From: Isoetes taiwanensis
Taxonomy: Eukaryota; Streptophyta; Lycopodiopsida; Isoetales; Isoetaceae
Reading direction: 5' to 3'
DNA: 64,000 nt
Assembly: GCA_021234155.1 (NCBI GenBank)
Contig: JAJEKV010000056.1
Location: forward strand, 2,523,330 to 2,587,329
Position numbers and translations under genes: made by a program. Positions 48,889 to 60,257 of the stretch are shown piece by piece (position 1 is the first letter of the stretch; each line of letters starts with the position of its first letter). The notes below the pieces were generated by a model that searched no databases, was not told the origin of the DNA, and saw only the letters and a list, made by a program, of their open reading frames with translations.

Positions 48889-49479
48889 CCATTTAACATT
48901 TGGTCAGATTGGATGGATGTATTTAGGAAAGCTTTCACTGTGCATTATCTGCCGAAGGGTTATCTTTTGATGACGATGCATCAATTTCTAAACTTAAAGG
49001 AGTATGGTATGACAGTGGAGGAGTATACCAACAAGTTTCAGCAGTTACAGCCCTATGATCCACCCTTTGAAATGGAGGAATTGGCAGATAAGTATATCAA
49101 AGGGTTGCGTCCTGAGTTGTCAGTTTTGGTTGGAGGAGTGAGCTATACTAGTTTGGAAGAAGTAATCCTTGCTGCCAAATTCAAGGAAGATGTCATGAAT
49201 CCACAAAACAAGAAACGCTTTGGAGATGATAATGACAATTTCAATGCTAAAAAGGGTAAGTTCCAGTCTGGGATGCAGTTAAAGAATGTGAATGGAGGTA
49301 ATAGTGGGAACCGTGGGCCTTGCCTCAACCTGAGCAAAGAGGAGCGTGACAAACTTGCTAAGGAAGGGGGATGTTTCAAGTGTCATGAGAAAGAGCATCG
49401 TATGAGGGACTGCACTGCTTCTAACAATCGTTCTGAAGTTCCAGCTACCACCAATGTTGGAAATGTAATTAGCAATTGA
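48418..49479 (+). pseudogene. Gypsy Gag, interrupted by a poly(A) insertion
   Basis: Begins MKEGNEGQAALAQVLGQTLQ, shifts frame near 48485, then runs QQQVSQARDVDMEEV and ITGDDADAWLRGIEFY-type sequence (exactly TGDDADAWLRGIEFYFEVKQ). After an insertion of about 140 bases ending in A26, Gag continues FRKAFTVHYLPKGYLLMTMH, TVEEYTNKFQQLQPYDPPFE and the CCHC knuckle CFKCHEKEHRMRDC. Nothing of Pol follows; LINE sequence begins within 30 bases. It would coat the RNA genome in an intact element. Confidence 0.8.
48735..48879 (+). mobile_element. Short LINE 3' end with poly(A) in the Gag frame
   Basis: A tail of the form ...CTTACCCTC followed by A26 (48854-48879) interrupts Gag between WWDDYKK and GWMDVFRKAF. 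AAGAAG on either side may be a target duplication. The box CCCTC-A(n) is also found, on the other strand, at 63915-63940. Confidence 0.5.
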
Positions 49480-49503
49480 TGAGCACCTGAATGCTTTGAC
49501 AAT

Positions 49504-49833
49504 TCATTGCTGGGCATCAAGAAGGACCTGTGCATCTGAACAAGCAAGACCTTCGAATATGAGAAGATTCCTTCTTTTCCAAATGGACCAAATGATCCAT
49601 GCAGAAGCCAAATGAAACGCCCTTTTTGCCAAATTATTCCAACTACTTGGATAGACTGCTAATAACACCTGCTGGCTATTCAAATTGCAATGAAAGAGGC
49701 CTTGAAGCCACAACCAAGCATGTCTGACATGTCTACATTGGAAGAAGCAATGTTCAATTGTCTCGTCCCTCTGTGCACATAAGGGACAAAGTGCAGATAC
49801 CTCTGGACGAAATCTGTGCACCAGAATATTAAC
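49504..49833 (-). pseudogene. LINE zinc-binding RT tail (right half of a split LINE)
   Basis: The minus strand reads VNILVHRFRPEVSALCPLCA, QRDETIEHCFFQCRHVRHAW and AFHLASAWIIWSIWKRRNLL, the zf-RVT domain at the end of plant LINE polyproteins. Its upper edge is the copia LTR at 49834, with GTTAA at the junction (minus strand). The left half of the same domain is at 60570-61012 next to the other copia LTR, also at GTTAA. Confidence 0.85.
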
Positions 49834-50595
49834 TGTTAGTTTTGTTCAGCTAACAGTTGACAAAAACAAGGTTGACAAAACCAAGAGTACAGGACTATCT
49901 TCTACAGTGTTGCAGAGTTTCTTCTACTTGAGCCTAACTTGGGTCTAACTTGGATCTAAAGTTAACTCAAGAATAAAATGTTTATTCATTTGTTTGGACC
50001 CATGGTTCAATGGTTTGAACAAAAGCCGATTTTCCTCAACGAGCCTGTGGGATAATTGAAAGGTAGCCGATTGTAGCAGACGAGCCTGTGGGATAAATGA
50101 AGAACGCGGCATCTCTAACTTTAGAAGGAAAACTTGGCCAGCAATCGGTCCCTGCACCGTCGGAATGAACATATAAGAATGATGGAGGAGCTAACTTGCT
50201 TTATCGATTGCACTGAAGAGTTTTTCAGCGGATTTCCCAAGGCCGAGCAGTTGGTCAAATTAGCTACAGTATTTTGGTCAATACTGTAGCTACAGTAAGA
50301 TCACTATAATGGTGTTCAAAGGTTTATTTGTGTAAATTAAAGGATTGTTCTATTAGAGACATTGTGAAGTTCATAAGGGAATATTATGAGCTTATTAGAT
50401 TGAAGCTAGATTATTTCTAGTTCAAAGGAGATTATTTCTACTTGTTTGTTTTACCTGGGATTAGTGACCATCTCTTGGCTCCCAAGTTTGTTTGTGAATA
50501 AAGACAATAAAAACAAGTAGTTATTGAAGTTGTTTTGTGCTAGACATTGTTGAAAAGTTGGAAAATTATAACTATCAAGTTGTCTATTTCTAACA
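49834..50595 (+). repeat. Copia 5' LTR (762 bp)
   Basis: TGTTAGTTTTGTTCAGC to TTTCTAACA. It is the reverse complement of 61013-61765, apart from a 9-base difference near 50270-50280 and a few substitutions, and is followed by a primer site. It is flanked on the left by TTAAC (49829-49833). Confidence 0.92.
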
Positions 50596-50596
50596 G

Positions 50597-50609
50597 TGGT
50601 ATCAGAGCC
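50597..50609 (+). promoter_or_regulatory. Primer-binding site, initiator-Met tRNA
   Basis: TGGTATCAGAGCC lies one base after the LTR end, as in most plant copia elements. Confidence 0.88.
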
Positions 50610-50617
50610 AATAACAA

Positions 50618-51439
50618 TGTCTAGTAGATTTGGAGCTAGCCTTCTGAATCAGGTGGAGGTCTACAAGGGTGGGCCTGGCTTTCAAGTTTGGAAAGATGCC
50701 ATGATTCACTTATTGGAGGTGGAAGATTTATGGGAGCTGGTAGATCCTACCAGTACTATAGCTGTAAGCACTGGAGGCTTGGTCAGAACTGGCTCAGCAG
50801 CATCTAGTAGCTGGAGGAGCAGGACAAACTTCAGGAGAAGCTGGTACAGCAGGTGGTACAGCAGGTCAAAGTGCTCGTGCTGGAATAGTGAGTGGAGGAA
50901 AGACCATTCAAGCCAAACTCAAGGAAGCACAAGGTATTATTTCTTGCAAAGTTAGTCCTGCTATTAGATTGAAACTTAGGTCTCTTAGTCCTAAGGATAT
51001 CTCTGAAAGAAGTCAAGTACTTCAGATTTCTAGGGCCATTAGTGAAAATGAAAATTTGGCCTTATTTGTAAGAAACACTTGCAGATCTAAAGAAGAGGCT
51101 GAGAATTTACTAAGAACAGAATGGGAACAAAAAAAGATTCTAAGGCAGAATCAAGAAAATCCTGAAGTCTTATTGGTTAAGAAGAAGGATAAGGTCACTT
51201 GCTATCAATGTCATGAGCAGGGTCATTACAAAAGTGAATGTCCTAAATTAAAAAAGGATAAGGAGTTTAACTGCTTTAACTGTGGAGGGAGAGGGCATGT
51301 AGCTGCAAAGTGTCCTACTCCAAAGAATTTTGGAAGGGGAAGGGGAGCAAACTCCAATAGAGGTCGAGGAAAAAGCACTGAGAAAGCTTATCTGACCCGA
51401 GAAGTTGAGGAGAAAGGCAAAACTGAAAATGATGATTAA
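50618..51439 (+). pseudogene. Copia Gag (truncated element)
   Basis: Starts MSSRFGASLLNQVEVYKGGP with FQVWKDAMIHLLEVEDLWEL. After a frame change near 50850 it runs AKLKEAQGIISCKVSPAIRL, RSLSPKDISERSQVLQ and two CCHC knuckles (CYQCHEQGHYKSEC, CFNCGGRGHVAAKC). After 51439 the copia sequence stops; no protease or integrase follows. The missing Pol of the same family is on the minus strand at 61783-63959. Confidence 0.85.
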
Positions 51440-51818
51440 GACGCATCTATACTATCTGGGAAAAACTGGCGATGCAAACGCCTATTACTCTTGGCGTTCA
51501 TTTTTCAGGTTCGACAGTAGCACGATTTAATAGAAGTCTTCAAACTGAAACTATATTGCCGAAAAGAAAAAAACCATCATGTTGCCGATTCACTTTGTTA
51601 ACAGGAAGATCTTGACAACTAGCAAGGATCCATTAACAAATTAGTGGAAAACAGAGATGTTCTAATGATCCAGATGAGACAGAGCCAAACAAAATAGCAA
51701 GAAACAACAGAGAAAAAATAGAGAAAAGACTTGATGAATCATAAAAGAAGTTTTTAGAAGGTGTTGCTACTGCCAGGCGAAGCTCCTGGCCTTAAACAAA
51801 TGCATCCCTATCAGGGGT

Positions 51819-51975
51819 AGATAACGCCCTGGGCCGAGGGCGTTACCATAAAATGGCGCGGGCGTGAAATTGAGGCATGGCCAAAATGGCGAGGGTGTGC
51901 GTAGCACGCCCGAGCCATTTTGGCCATGCCGAATTTTTTTTTTATGGTGAACGCCCGAGGGCCAGGGCGTTATCT
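51819..51975. repeat. Foldback element, about 157 bp
   Basis: The outer ends AGATAACGCCCTGG and CCAGGGCGTTATCT are inverted repeats. The inner arms GGCATGGCCAAAATGGC (51874-51890) and GCCATTTTGGCCATGCC (51914-51930) match perfectly, and even the 23-base centre is self-complementary. The whole unit can form one long hairpin, like a MITE or foldback transposon. Confidence 0.8.
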
Positions 51976-51976
51976 C

Positions 51977-52169
51977 CCTTAACACACTGCCCCGAGAGTT
52001 TTGGGCCATCCGATCACCATCAAAACCGATCAAAATCGTCCATTCGATAACATCCTAGTAACACCCTAGGATGTTTTGAAGTAGCAATGTGTTATGGCTC
52101 GTAACACCATTGATCAAGATTGATCTCAACCGTTGGATCACTATAAACTTGAGGGGCAGTGTGTTAAGG
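51977..52169. mobile_element. MITE-like element with 17-bp terminal inverted repeats
   Basis: CCTTAACACACTGCCCC at 51977-51993 is the exact reverse complement of 52153-52169. The centre holds another small palindrome (CATCCTAG...CTAGGATG near 52049-52071). TTAA lies inside both ends, so a TTAA-type target site is possible. No coding capacity. Confidence 0.65.
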
Positions 52170-52185
52170 ACTTATATCACCCATT

Positions 52186-52386
52186 TCATAAAACTCTGCT
52201 ACCATCGACACCTGTTAGACAAAATAAAATTCTTCCTGTTAGACACCAAAGACTTACCTCCGTCAAGAATATTCTTGGTTGCTGGGTCCAATGCCTTCTG
52301 CAACTCCAAATAGTTCTCAAGATTTTTGCCATGAAACTCATCCCGAAGAGGATCAATCTTATATTCCAATGCAGCTATGTCGTCAG
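52186..52386 (-). CDS. Two terminal exons of an unidentified gene
   Basis: Minus strand: exon 52386-52258 (43 codons) preceded by TTGCAAAAG and followed by a good donor (GAG|GTAAGTC), then exon 52211-52186 after TCTAACAG, ending in TGA. Phases agree across the junction. The protein end reads DDIAALEYKIDPLRDEFHGK, NLENYLELQKALDPATKNIL and DGGVDGSRVL. The intron would be only 46 bases, short for a plant. I do not recognise the family. No upstream exons could be placed beyond the MITE at 52414, so it may be a gene remnant. Confidence 0.4.
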
Positions 52387-52413
52387 CTTTTGCAAGAAAA
52401 GTAAACACATAAC

Positions 52414-52936
52414 CAATGTTGTTAAGTACGTCAAAATCCGTACGTTTAAAAAACGTTTTTTAAGATTTTTTGAAGATTTTTAAAATTTTTAGAAAAAATC
52501 TTTAAAAACGTATTTTATATAAAATACGTTAAAAATCTTTAAAATCCCTAAAAATCTTTAAAAATCCTTAAAAATCTTTAGACTGTGATTTTTTTTATCC
52601 AAATATATGTTATTCTTATACTTATTTATCTTTGTATATAGAATTCTTGTATATCTTAACCTTTAGAATAATGTTTTTCTGAACTTTCTTAAGAGTTGCA
52701 TGGCAAAATAGCTATGATATCTTTGTACTTGAACTTAATAGTTTCTAATAGCAGCATAAGCTTCTGATTTACTTGTTGGCATGCTACATCTTCATAGCAA
52801 ATATGTCCAATAAAGCAGTGCAAAGAATGTGCAATTTTGTTTTTTGGCCATACATAATCATAAAAATCCTTTAAAAAACGTGAAGATTTTTATAGAGGTA
52901 CTTTAAAAATAAAAAACGGGTTTTTTAACAACATTG
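52414..52936. mobile_element. Non-autonomous hAT-type MITE (523 bp)
   Basis: Perfect 12-bp terminal inverted repeats, CAATGTTGTTAA (52414-52425) and TTAACAACATTG (52925-52936), are flanked on both sides by the 8-bp duplication CACATAAC (52406-52413 and 52937-52944). An 8-bp duplication and ends beginning CA-x-TG fit the hAT superfamily. The inside is very AT-rich, with repeats of AAAATCTTTAAAA and palindromes such as AAAAACGTTTTT, and no coding capacity. Confidence 0.85.
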
Positions 52937-52944
52937 CACATAAC

Positions 52945-53685
52945 AATAACCAAAAGCAATGGCATCTATTACCTCTGTTCATTGCCGAGCAGCTAAAAGG
53001 CAACCGACATCAAGGAAAAGGCAAATACAAAACAAAATATTCTTATTAATCCTTCTCTCAAGCATCTGCTTGTCAGGCTATTTCACAGCGCCATATTACA
53101 GACAGGGCATGCCAAATAGAAAGGGATTAAATCCTCTAGTCTATTCCATAGAAATCTGCAACTTTTGACCCTTCCCTGTCTATAATAAAAAAATTAGCTT
53201 CCTTCTTTTAGAAATTAACAAGTTATAGGGCAATAACAGACAAGACAAAATAGACTAACTAGAAAACTACCTCCATAGTTCTAGAACCTTATTTACCTTC
53301 TAAATGTTGTTTTCAAAATCATAGGCGCCCCAATCATAAATGATCATAGGCGAAACAAGAGGTGCCCAGAGGCTCCAACATACGGTCTGCGCCGTAAGCG
53401 AAACGAGAGGTGCCCAGAGGCCCCAAAATATGGTCTGGGCCATATGATCGACAAATCTGACGACTGTGATAGCCAGACCGTAGGATCGACAAATCCGACG
53501 ACTGTGGTAATCTACGATGCAAGTCGTTTAGAATATGTAGCAAGCCAAAAATACAAAATATAGAGAGTATTAGCACACCCAAACCCTAATCCCAAATATA
53601 ACCCCACTCAATCTCTTGAAAAATCAGTCTGTAAACTCTTCCAACAAAATACACCGATGCAGTTGAACCAAAACATTCACATTTT
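52945..53685. other. Intergenic, upstream of the PhzF-like gene
   Basis: No gene recognised. At 53330-53530 short phrases are repeated: GCGAAACGAGAGGTGCCCAG or close copies at about 53350 and 53399, and 'atcgacaaatc(t/c)gacgactgtg' at about 53447 and 53483. This region presumably includes the promoter of the following gene. Confidence 0.5.
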
Positions 53686-56666
53686 ATGGCACATTTACAG
53701 ATCCCTCAATCCTTCGTATCCAATACCCAGCTTCCATTCTTCAGCACAATGCCAAATGCATTTGACACTCGCTTCAATTTTTGGATCTGCCCTTCAGATA
53801 GGAAGAGTGGTGGGCTAGGCCATGGAAATAGTAGGCGCATTACGAAATCAGTTTCTTCCCTGAAGGAGGATGTTTTAGAAGATGCAGTTAACTCATTTTC
53901 TGAGCAGAACTTGGCGGAAGCGTCGAAAAAATATGACTTGGAGTCGGATCTCTTCGCCGAGGTTCATTTTGCGCAGGTTATCCTCATTATTTGAATATAT
54001 TACTAAAACATCGGATATAATTCCTTCATCCTGGATGCTTAATTGGTGTACCTGCTTTACCTGAAAATCTTTTAATGGTAGAAGGCAAGGTGTTAGAAAT
54101 CTATTTTCAAGTAAGGTTGTCATGAAAGTTAAATAACGGTGTTTTTATATGAACAGATCAACGCCTTTACTGATCGCCAGTTTTCAGGGAACCCTGCTGT
54201 TGTCTGCTATCTTCCATATGAGAAAGACAATGACTGGCTTCAGCTTGTAGCAAAGGAGCTAAATGTTTCAGAGACAGCTTATGTGACACAGCTGGACAAA
54301 TCTGACAGGAAAGACATAAAATATGCAACTGAGAGAGGTGGCAACGAGGTCAATACTGATGCTAACAACGAGTTTACCCTTCGATGGTTCACTCCTACAG
54401 TGGAGGTGCGTTTGCTTCCAAAATGAAATTTTCGCATCATGCTGGATGTTTAAATAATCTATTTGGGGCACACCATGAACAACGACATGCAACTAAATTA
54501 GGCTTGTACAACCAGATAGAGGCTAAAATTCTTATGGACTCAGGCCCGCAGACTGTAGCAGGTAAAGAGACGACTTCATCAACATAACTCTTATACTGAC
54601 AAATATGCCAGGAAGAATATATTTGCGACCAACGTGGTTTAACCAAATCCTTGTCTTTAGGCCTGGAGATATTTGATTTTTCTAAGCGTGGCTGCAATAG
54701 ACGTACAAATGTGAAATAAGAACCATTGTTTAAGTGTTTGTTTAATATCTTTGCATTCCTACGGTTAAAATTGAGTGCTAAAGAGGGCAAAGTATGCTTT
54801 TTCTAGAATTCATATGTTAATAGTGCATTCAAGACAAACGAGTAATCAAGTTGGTTGAATAGCTACGTACTGTCTGCTCAGTGATCCAGTACAATGAAAC
54901 TAAATTTGGGCGTTCAAGAAGTTATATGAGGTTGTTTCAAGAAGTTATATTGTGACAATTACATAACTTAACTTCTGGTTTATTTTGCTGACTGATTTGA
55001 TTAGCCGCTTGCTATTTTATGGCCAATCTTGAATTCATATAGCTACTCCCTGAAGTATTGTTACCTCTATGCACATCTGGCATATATGGAGAAGTCATCA
55101 CAATCTTCTGAGTAGACTTCAGTACATAGTTTTTTGTAAACGTCTTCTTTATTACCTGCACTAACATACTCCACCAGTAACTACAAGACGCAATCGTGGC
55201 AGATTATATTAGGAGCAAATTTTTCCAATCAGTAAAGAACAAGTCCCTGAGTAATTTGTCATTGAGTACTTTAATTAGTTTTTTTATTTGCTTGACACCT
55301 GTCTATTAGAGTACTATTTGCTTATATAAGTGAGTAACATACCGTTAATGCAGGTGGATTTATGTGGCCATGCAACACTAGCAGCTGCTCATTTGCTCTT
55401 TGCAACTGGCATTGTCGATAGTGATGTCATTCTATTCCATACTAGATCTGGTATACTCCAGGCTCGAAAGATTGCTGGATATGGTGAATATGAAGATAAG
55501 CAATCTACAGAATCTGCTATAGGAGACAATGATGATATAGGGCATCTAACCAGCAAGGGGAAGAAGACACCTAGTGGAAAAGGAATTGTGGAATTGGACT
55601 TTCCATTGGTGTTAGCAACAGAATGCGACTCGTTAGAAATAGAAGCAATTTCTGCTGCCCTTGGGGTTCCAGAAATAGTATGGTGTGGAAAGACGTCATT
55701 GGGGGATTATTTGGTAAGTTGTCATTGGGGGATTATTTGGTAAGTTCTCACGCATGCATTAGGATGGATCTAGCATTGTTTCTGATGCTGGCTGAAAGCA
55801 GTTGGAGAAGTAAGAAATTGACATTGCATTTTTCTGGGAGTCATGACATGTACCTACTTTGCTTTCAAGGTGGAGCTACCTCAATGCAAGGATGTGCAGC
55901 AGCTGCGTCCTCATGTAGATAAAATGCTTGATTTTCCTGGTCGAGGCGGACTTATTGCTACAGCGCTGGCACCAGATGGAACCATCTTTGATTTTGTTTC
56001 ACGATTTTTTTGTCCAAAATCTGGAATAACAGAGGTAATGCTTTCCATGTTGTCACCACATAAAGAACACAAAGAAAGAACACTACAAAAATTTGAACAA
56101 AATAGTTCCCTGCAAATAACCATTGTAAAATTGAGATTACTGAGGGATAAAATATTTAAAGGTCTCTCTTTTTTTCTCTTTCTTTTTTGCCCACCTGAGT
56201 ATGATTGCAGGATGATCTTATATTATAGGGACTTTGTTAGAACTTGGACTTAGAAGTATGCATAAGCTAAACGAGAAGTTGTTTGAGGAAATGTGTATGG
56301 AAGGAATTTCCTGTGTAACTGGAGTCTTATTTGCGCAGGACCCCGTAACTGGAAGTGCACACTGCTCTCTGGGACCTTATTGGGCAAAGAAGCTCAATAA
56401 AAATAAGCTTGAGGCTTTTCAGGTAACGCTTAGGATTAAACTGTGGAAATAGAGAGCAGGATTTAGGCGGCCAAGTGTATTTCTCCGTTGTTCTGTTTTC
56501 TCGAGGTGCATTAACAAAGCTGTTGTTCTGTTTTTTCCAGGCTTCAGAGAGAGGTGGCAAATTAACGGTTTTCGTTGATGAGAAGAAAGAACGGGTCTAT
56601 TTGCAAGGTAGTGCAATGATGTTCAAAGCTGGGGTTTTATTAAACACTGTATTTCCTGAAAAATGA
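53686..56666 (+). CDS. PhzF-like isomerase/epimerase family protein
   Basis: Six exons read through in phase: 53686-53976, 54157-54405, 55354-55713, 55870-56034, 56339-56422 and 56541-56666. They give 424 residues. Residues 1-97 are an N-terminal extension rich in Ser, Asn and Phe without acidic residues at first (MAHLQIPQSFVSNTQLPFFS), which could be a plastid or mitochondrial transit peptide. Residues from 98 match the PhzF fold, a two-domain diaminopimelate-epimerase-like enzyme: INAFTDRQFSGNPAVVCYLP, the catalytic-glutamate block VSETAYV, VDLCGHATLAAAHLLFATGI, GRGGLIATALAPDGTIFDFV and DPVTGSAHCSLGPYWAKKL. In bacteria PhzF isomerises a phenazine precursor; the substrate in plants is not established. 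Exon 3 carries an acidic/lysine-rich insert, and its donor site is duplicated. No disabling mutation is seen. Confidence 0.92.
54406..55353 (+). other. Long intron 2 of the PhzF-like gene
   Basis: 948 bases from GTGCGTTT to AATGCAG. It contains no recognisable transposon or ORF with a domain. Confidence 0.75.
55695..55746 (+). repeat. 26-bp tandem duplication of a splice donor
   Basis: GTCATTGGGGGATTATTTGG with GTAAGTT at its end occurs twice in a row (55695-55720 and 55721-55746). Use of the first GT (55714) keeps the PhzF frame; use of the second (55740) adds 26 bases and shifts it. Confidence 0.9.
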
Positions 56667-59570
56667 AAAATGGCTGAAGAGATTTGTATGAATAAATTTC
56701 ATTTCCGGCGGTTTTGGTCCAAAATGCAGTTACATAATCTAGAGGCAGATTTATTTTAGGCGATCTGCATAAACATGCATGTCATAAAGTATAGGTGAAA
56801 ATCAAAACCATATTGTTCGTATCGGCTGTTAAGTTAGTTTTTAGTTAACATCTCTAGTTAGCTTTTTAGTTAACAGTTCGAGTTCAATTCTAATTAACTC
56901 AAAAGACCTATCTTTTGCACATGATTTGTATTACAATCTAGATTTTAATATTTTAGCTGTAACTTGATGTGACAAGTTAAATTGCTTGGCAGAAATATTG
57001 ATGCACTTATACTTTGATGAAGATACTTTTCTAGGATAGTTACTTATTTTTCACTCATCATATACTTCTAATACTGGACGCCTTCAAGATAACCTCTTTC
57101 GTTAGTTAAATTGACTTGACCATAACTTATTGGCCAAGGCAAATAGACTACAATTCTAGAAAACTCAAGTAGGTCTAGAAAACTCAAGTAGGCCTCGTAA
57201 GGAGTAACCACATTAAAGGCTTATGTAATGTACTTAAGGCAGAAGCTTTGTAACAATTTGCTTTATCCCCAAATCTTGCTTTATCTCTAAATCTTGCGCT
57301 TCGGCCAAGACCAAACCAACATATACCAAAATGAGACTAAACCCTAGCCATCATGATGGGAACTTAGAATTGGAATAATCAACCCAAAATATACCAAAAT
57401 AAGACAATCCTAGCCGTCACGATGGGAACCTAGAATTGGAATGCCAACTTATAAAATACTAGAAACATGTGCCCGGCGATGCCGGGCATTAATCGTTGAA
57501 ATGTGGAATGGACAATGTAAAATAGGTGGAAAGAATTTGTAAATGTATTTGTATCATAGATGTAATAGAACAGAATAGATTTTTTAACATCCATCAAGAC
57601 CAAAGCAACAGGTGCCCGATGTTGCCAGACATTAATAGTGTTTAGTTTGGGATGGTGGATGCTTAATTTGGTATTTTAAAGGGTTAACTTTGGTATATTG
57701 TTAACAAATATGTGTATCTGTGTATGGCTGAGATTTCACATCATTCGAGATTGATATAGTGTATGAAGTTTAGCAAATTTACATCTATGTTTAGCTTTCA
57801 ATGTGGACAATGGTTATGAAATTGCTTTTGATGTTAAGATGTTGGAGATTTTGCATTTTAACATACCAACAATAATGATTAATATATGATGTTTTATTTT
57901 TTTTTATTTTTTTGACAATAGTGGCAGGAGGAATAAATTTCCGCGTTTCAAATTATTGGAATTGTTCACCATGATTCGTGTATACAATGCTATTAAATGA
58001 TGGTCTTATGTATAATTAACTAATAGAAACAATGATTTGCTTGTTCACAATATAATGGGAAAGGAACTCGATGGAATGTACCATTTAATAAGATGTTTGT
58101 GTCTTCCTCAAGTTCAAATTTGATGTATAAATTTCATGATTTTACAACTTATGCAAGGAAAATACTAAAATGGTTGGATATTTTGATAAGCTACTCCCAA
58201 AAAATAGTAAATCACTTTTGGCATGATGCTTACAACATTTTGGATTATGGCTTTGAATCTCTATCGTACGTTTAACATGTGTTTTAGCTCCTCTCTACGA
58301 TATTTGAAACACACATAGCATGGCAGCGCAACTACAATGATGAGGGCATTCCATGAGTCTGTCGTGTTGCAGCATTTGTTAAAAATACACCCTGTGCATG
58401 AGTGTTAGGAATATATGTCACGTTATGGCAAATGTTCAGGGCATTTTCACTTCACATAGCCATGTTGTGCAGAGATGGAATGGGCACATCTATACTCTAA
58501 TAGATTTTTTAGCTTCTGTTGGAGACAAAATGAAGATTAAAAAAAAGAGTATTTGTAGTGCACAAAATTAGATATATAAGCATAACCAAAGGAAGTTCTA
58601 GATTAACAGAATGCTATAATGTGGTGTCAAAATATGCTATAAAACTAAAGCATCTTTTACTATTCTTTGTTTATAATGGTGACGCTATGCTTGTATCATA
58701 GAACATGGTGGGTGTTGTTTCAAAAAAAAAAAAAAAGAAGCCAACATGGACATGTTTAAAAGGAGTGCAATGGACAATAAAAAAGAGCTAGATTTTGAGT
58801 GCAACACAATAATACTTTGGAAATTAATATAAGAAGCAATTGGGCATTCTTTACTTGGTTTGAACCTTTTACCATCTCACCAAGCTCAATTTGCTTTTGC
58901 TCAGATGATACACAAAAGAACATCCAACATAATCAAATGAGAACATCCAACATGATTTATATCAGAGACTGCAACTCCTTGTCGTCGCATGTGATCCATC
59001 TCCAAGCAAGAAAACCGAGCCAATACAGTCATTTTTGAGTCAGATTGGCTAGAACCAACAGATTTCTCTATGTGTTTCTTGGAATTGGTCTTTGTCCTCG
59101 CCACATTTGAGCTTCCAAAATGATATAGGTTTCTGGTTTGTGAAGATCAAATGATATAGGGTCGCATGCATAATTCATCATAATGCTGTTCTTAAAAGGT
59201 GAGCCCGACAATAAATTTTATATTCTAACAAAATGTATTATTAAATTCTGTATCCCCCTTTTTTTTTCTTTTTTCTTTTTCTTTGAGTGACCATTGAATG
59301 TACGGGGCATGTTTTTATTGAGTGACCATTGAATTGTGTCAATTAGGTGTTTGAGTAACCATTGAGTTAAATCCTGAGAATGTTTGGAATTAAGTGTAGA
59401 TTACTTGGGACCTAATTAGTGTTAGAAGTATTGTTTGGCAATGAGATGAGTATTTGGTTCATATCATAATCTCATGGAATGTGAGACATAAGGTGGTGTG
59501 AACTCAGTTTTAAAACAAAAATCATAAAGATATGCCTAGGCAGTATTGAAGAATTGTGATAAGTGAATTA
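56667..59570. other. Intergenic sequence
   Basis: AT-rich, without a recognised gene. It contains two related phrases, ATGTGCCCGGCGATGCCGGG (57468 on) and AGGTGCCCGATGTTGCCAGA (57609 on), both followed by CATTAAT. It also holds (GAATA)-type retroposon tails at 57564-57594 and 58490-58520, and an A-run near 58722. Confidence 0.5.
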
Positions 59571-59572
59571 CA

Positions 59573-60229
59573 GTGTTGGTTGCTGAAGGAGACTGCAAAC
59601 ACAACTTAATGGTTGTGAAACAAAATCGTTATGATGCTCTGTTATGGTGCTGTGACTCCTTGATCCCATAACTAAAAGAATAGAATAGAATAGACACATA
59701 TACACATATGTGTCTATATAGACATATGGTTGTAAATATGGAACTATATGAGTAGGTTTCATTATTGAAGAACCATTGAAAAACATAATGGTTGTAAATA
59801 TGAAACAATAAGAATGGTTTCATTATTGAGAAACCATCGAAAAATATATTTATAGAAACATTGGAAATACAGGGAAGTCGGCCCAACAAATTGGAGCCAT
59901 TTTCGTTTTGAAATTGTTGGTCTAATGAGACCTCGACAAGCCTGGTGACAGAGAGATCGGTCCAGCAATGGAGCCGGAACTGATCCCATAAATAACCCTA
60001 AGATGTTTAAAAGGTTTGCACTAAGGTTTATTGGTAATTTCTGGACATTGCATTTACAATGAAATAATGGTTTATACTACATTCATAAGTGCCTCTTTAT
60101 ATAACGATCTAAATTTGCAAGCATAGAAATTGTTGAGACTGACTTGAATTGTCTTCAATTCAAATACTGGTGTTGGTATTTGATTTAGAAATTGTTCTAA
60201 AGATATTATTGTTAACATAATATCTTACA
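59573..60229 (+). repeat. Probable copia LTR (left edge uncertain)
   Basis: Ends ATATCTTACA one base before a primer site at 60231. TGTTGGTTGC at 59573 is a possible start. Inside is a tandem pair of about 62-bp units at 59726-59849. No second copy of this LTR is in the window. Confidence 0.4.
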
Positions 60230-60230
60230 T

Positions 60231-60242
60231 TGGTATCAGAGT
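60231..60242 (+). promoter_or_regulatory. Primer-binding site, initiator-Met tRNA
   Basis: TGGTATCAGAGT, 15 bases before the Gag start codon. Confidence 0.75.
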
Positions 60243-60257
60243 TGTGTTGCAGGCAGA

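Noticed and set aside
49945-50172. Frame MFIPTVQGPIAGQVFLLKLE, also at 61427-61654
   Set aside because: Both copies are the same piece of the copia LTR; the conservation comes from LTR identity, not from a gene.
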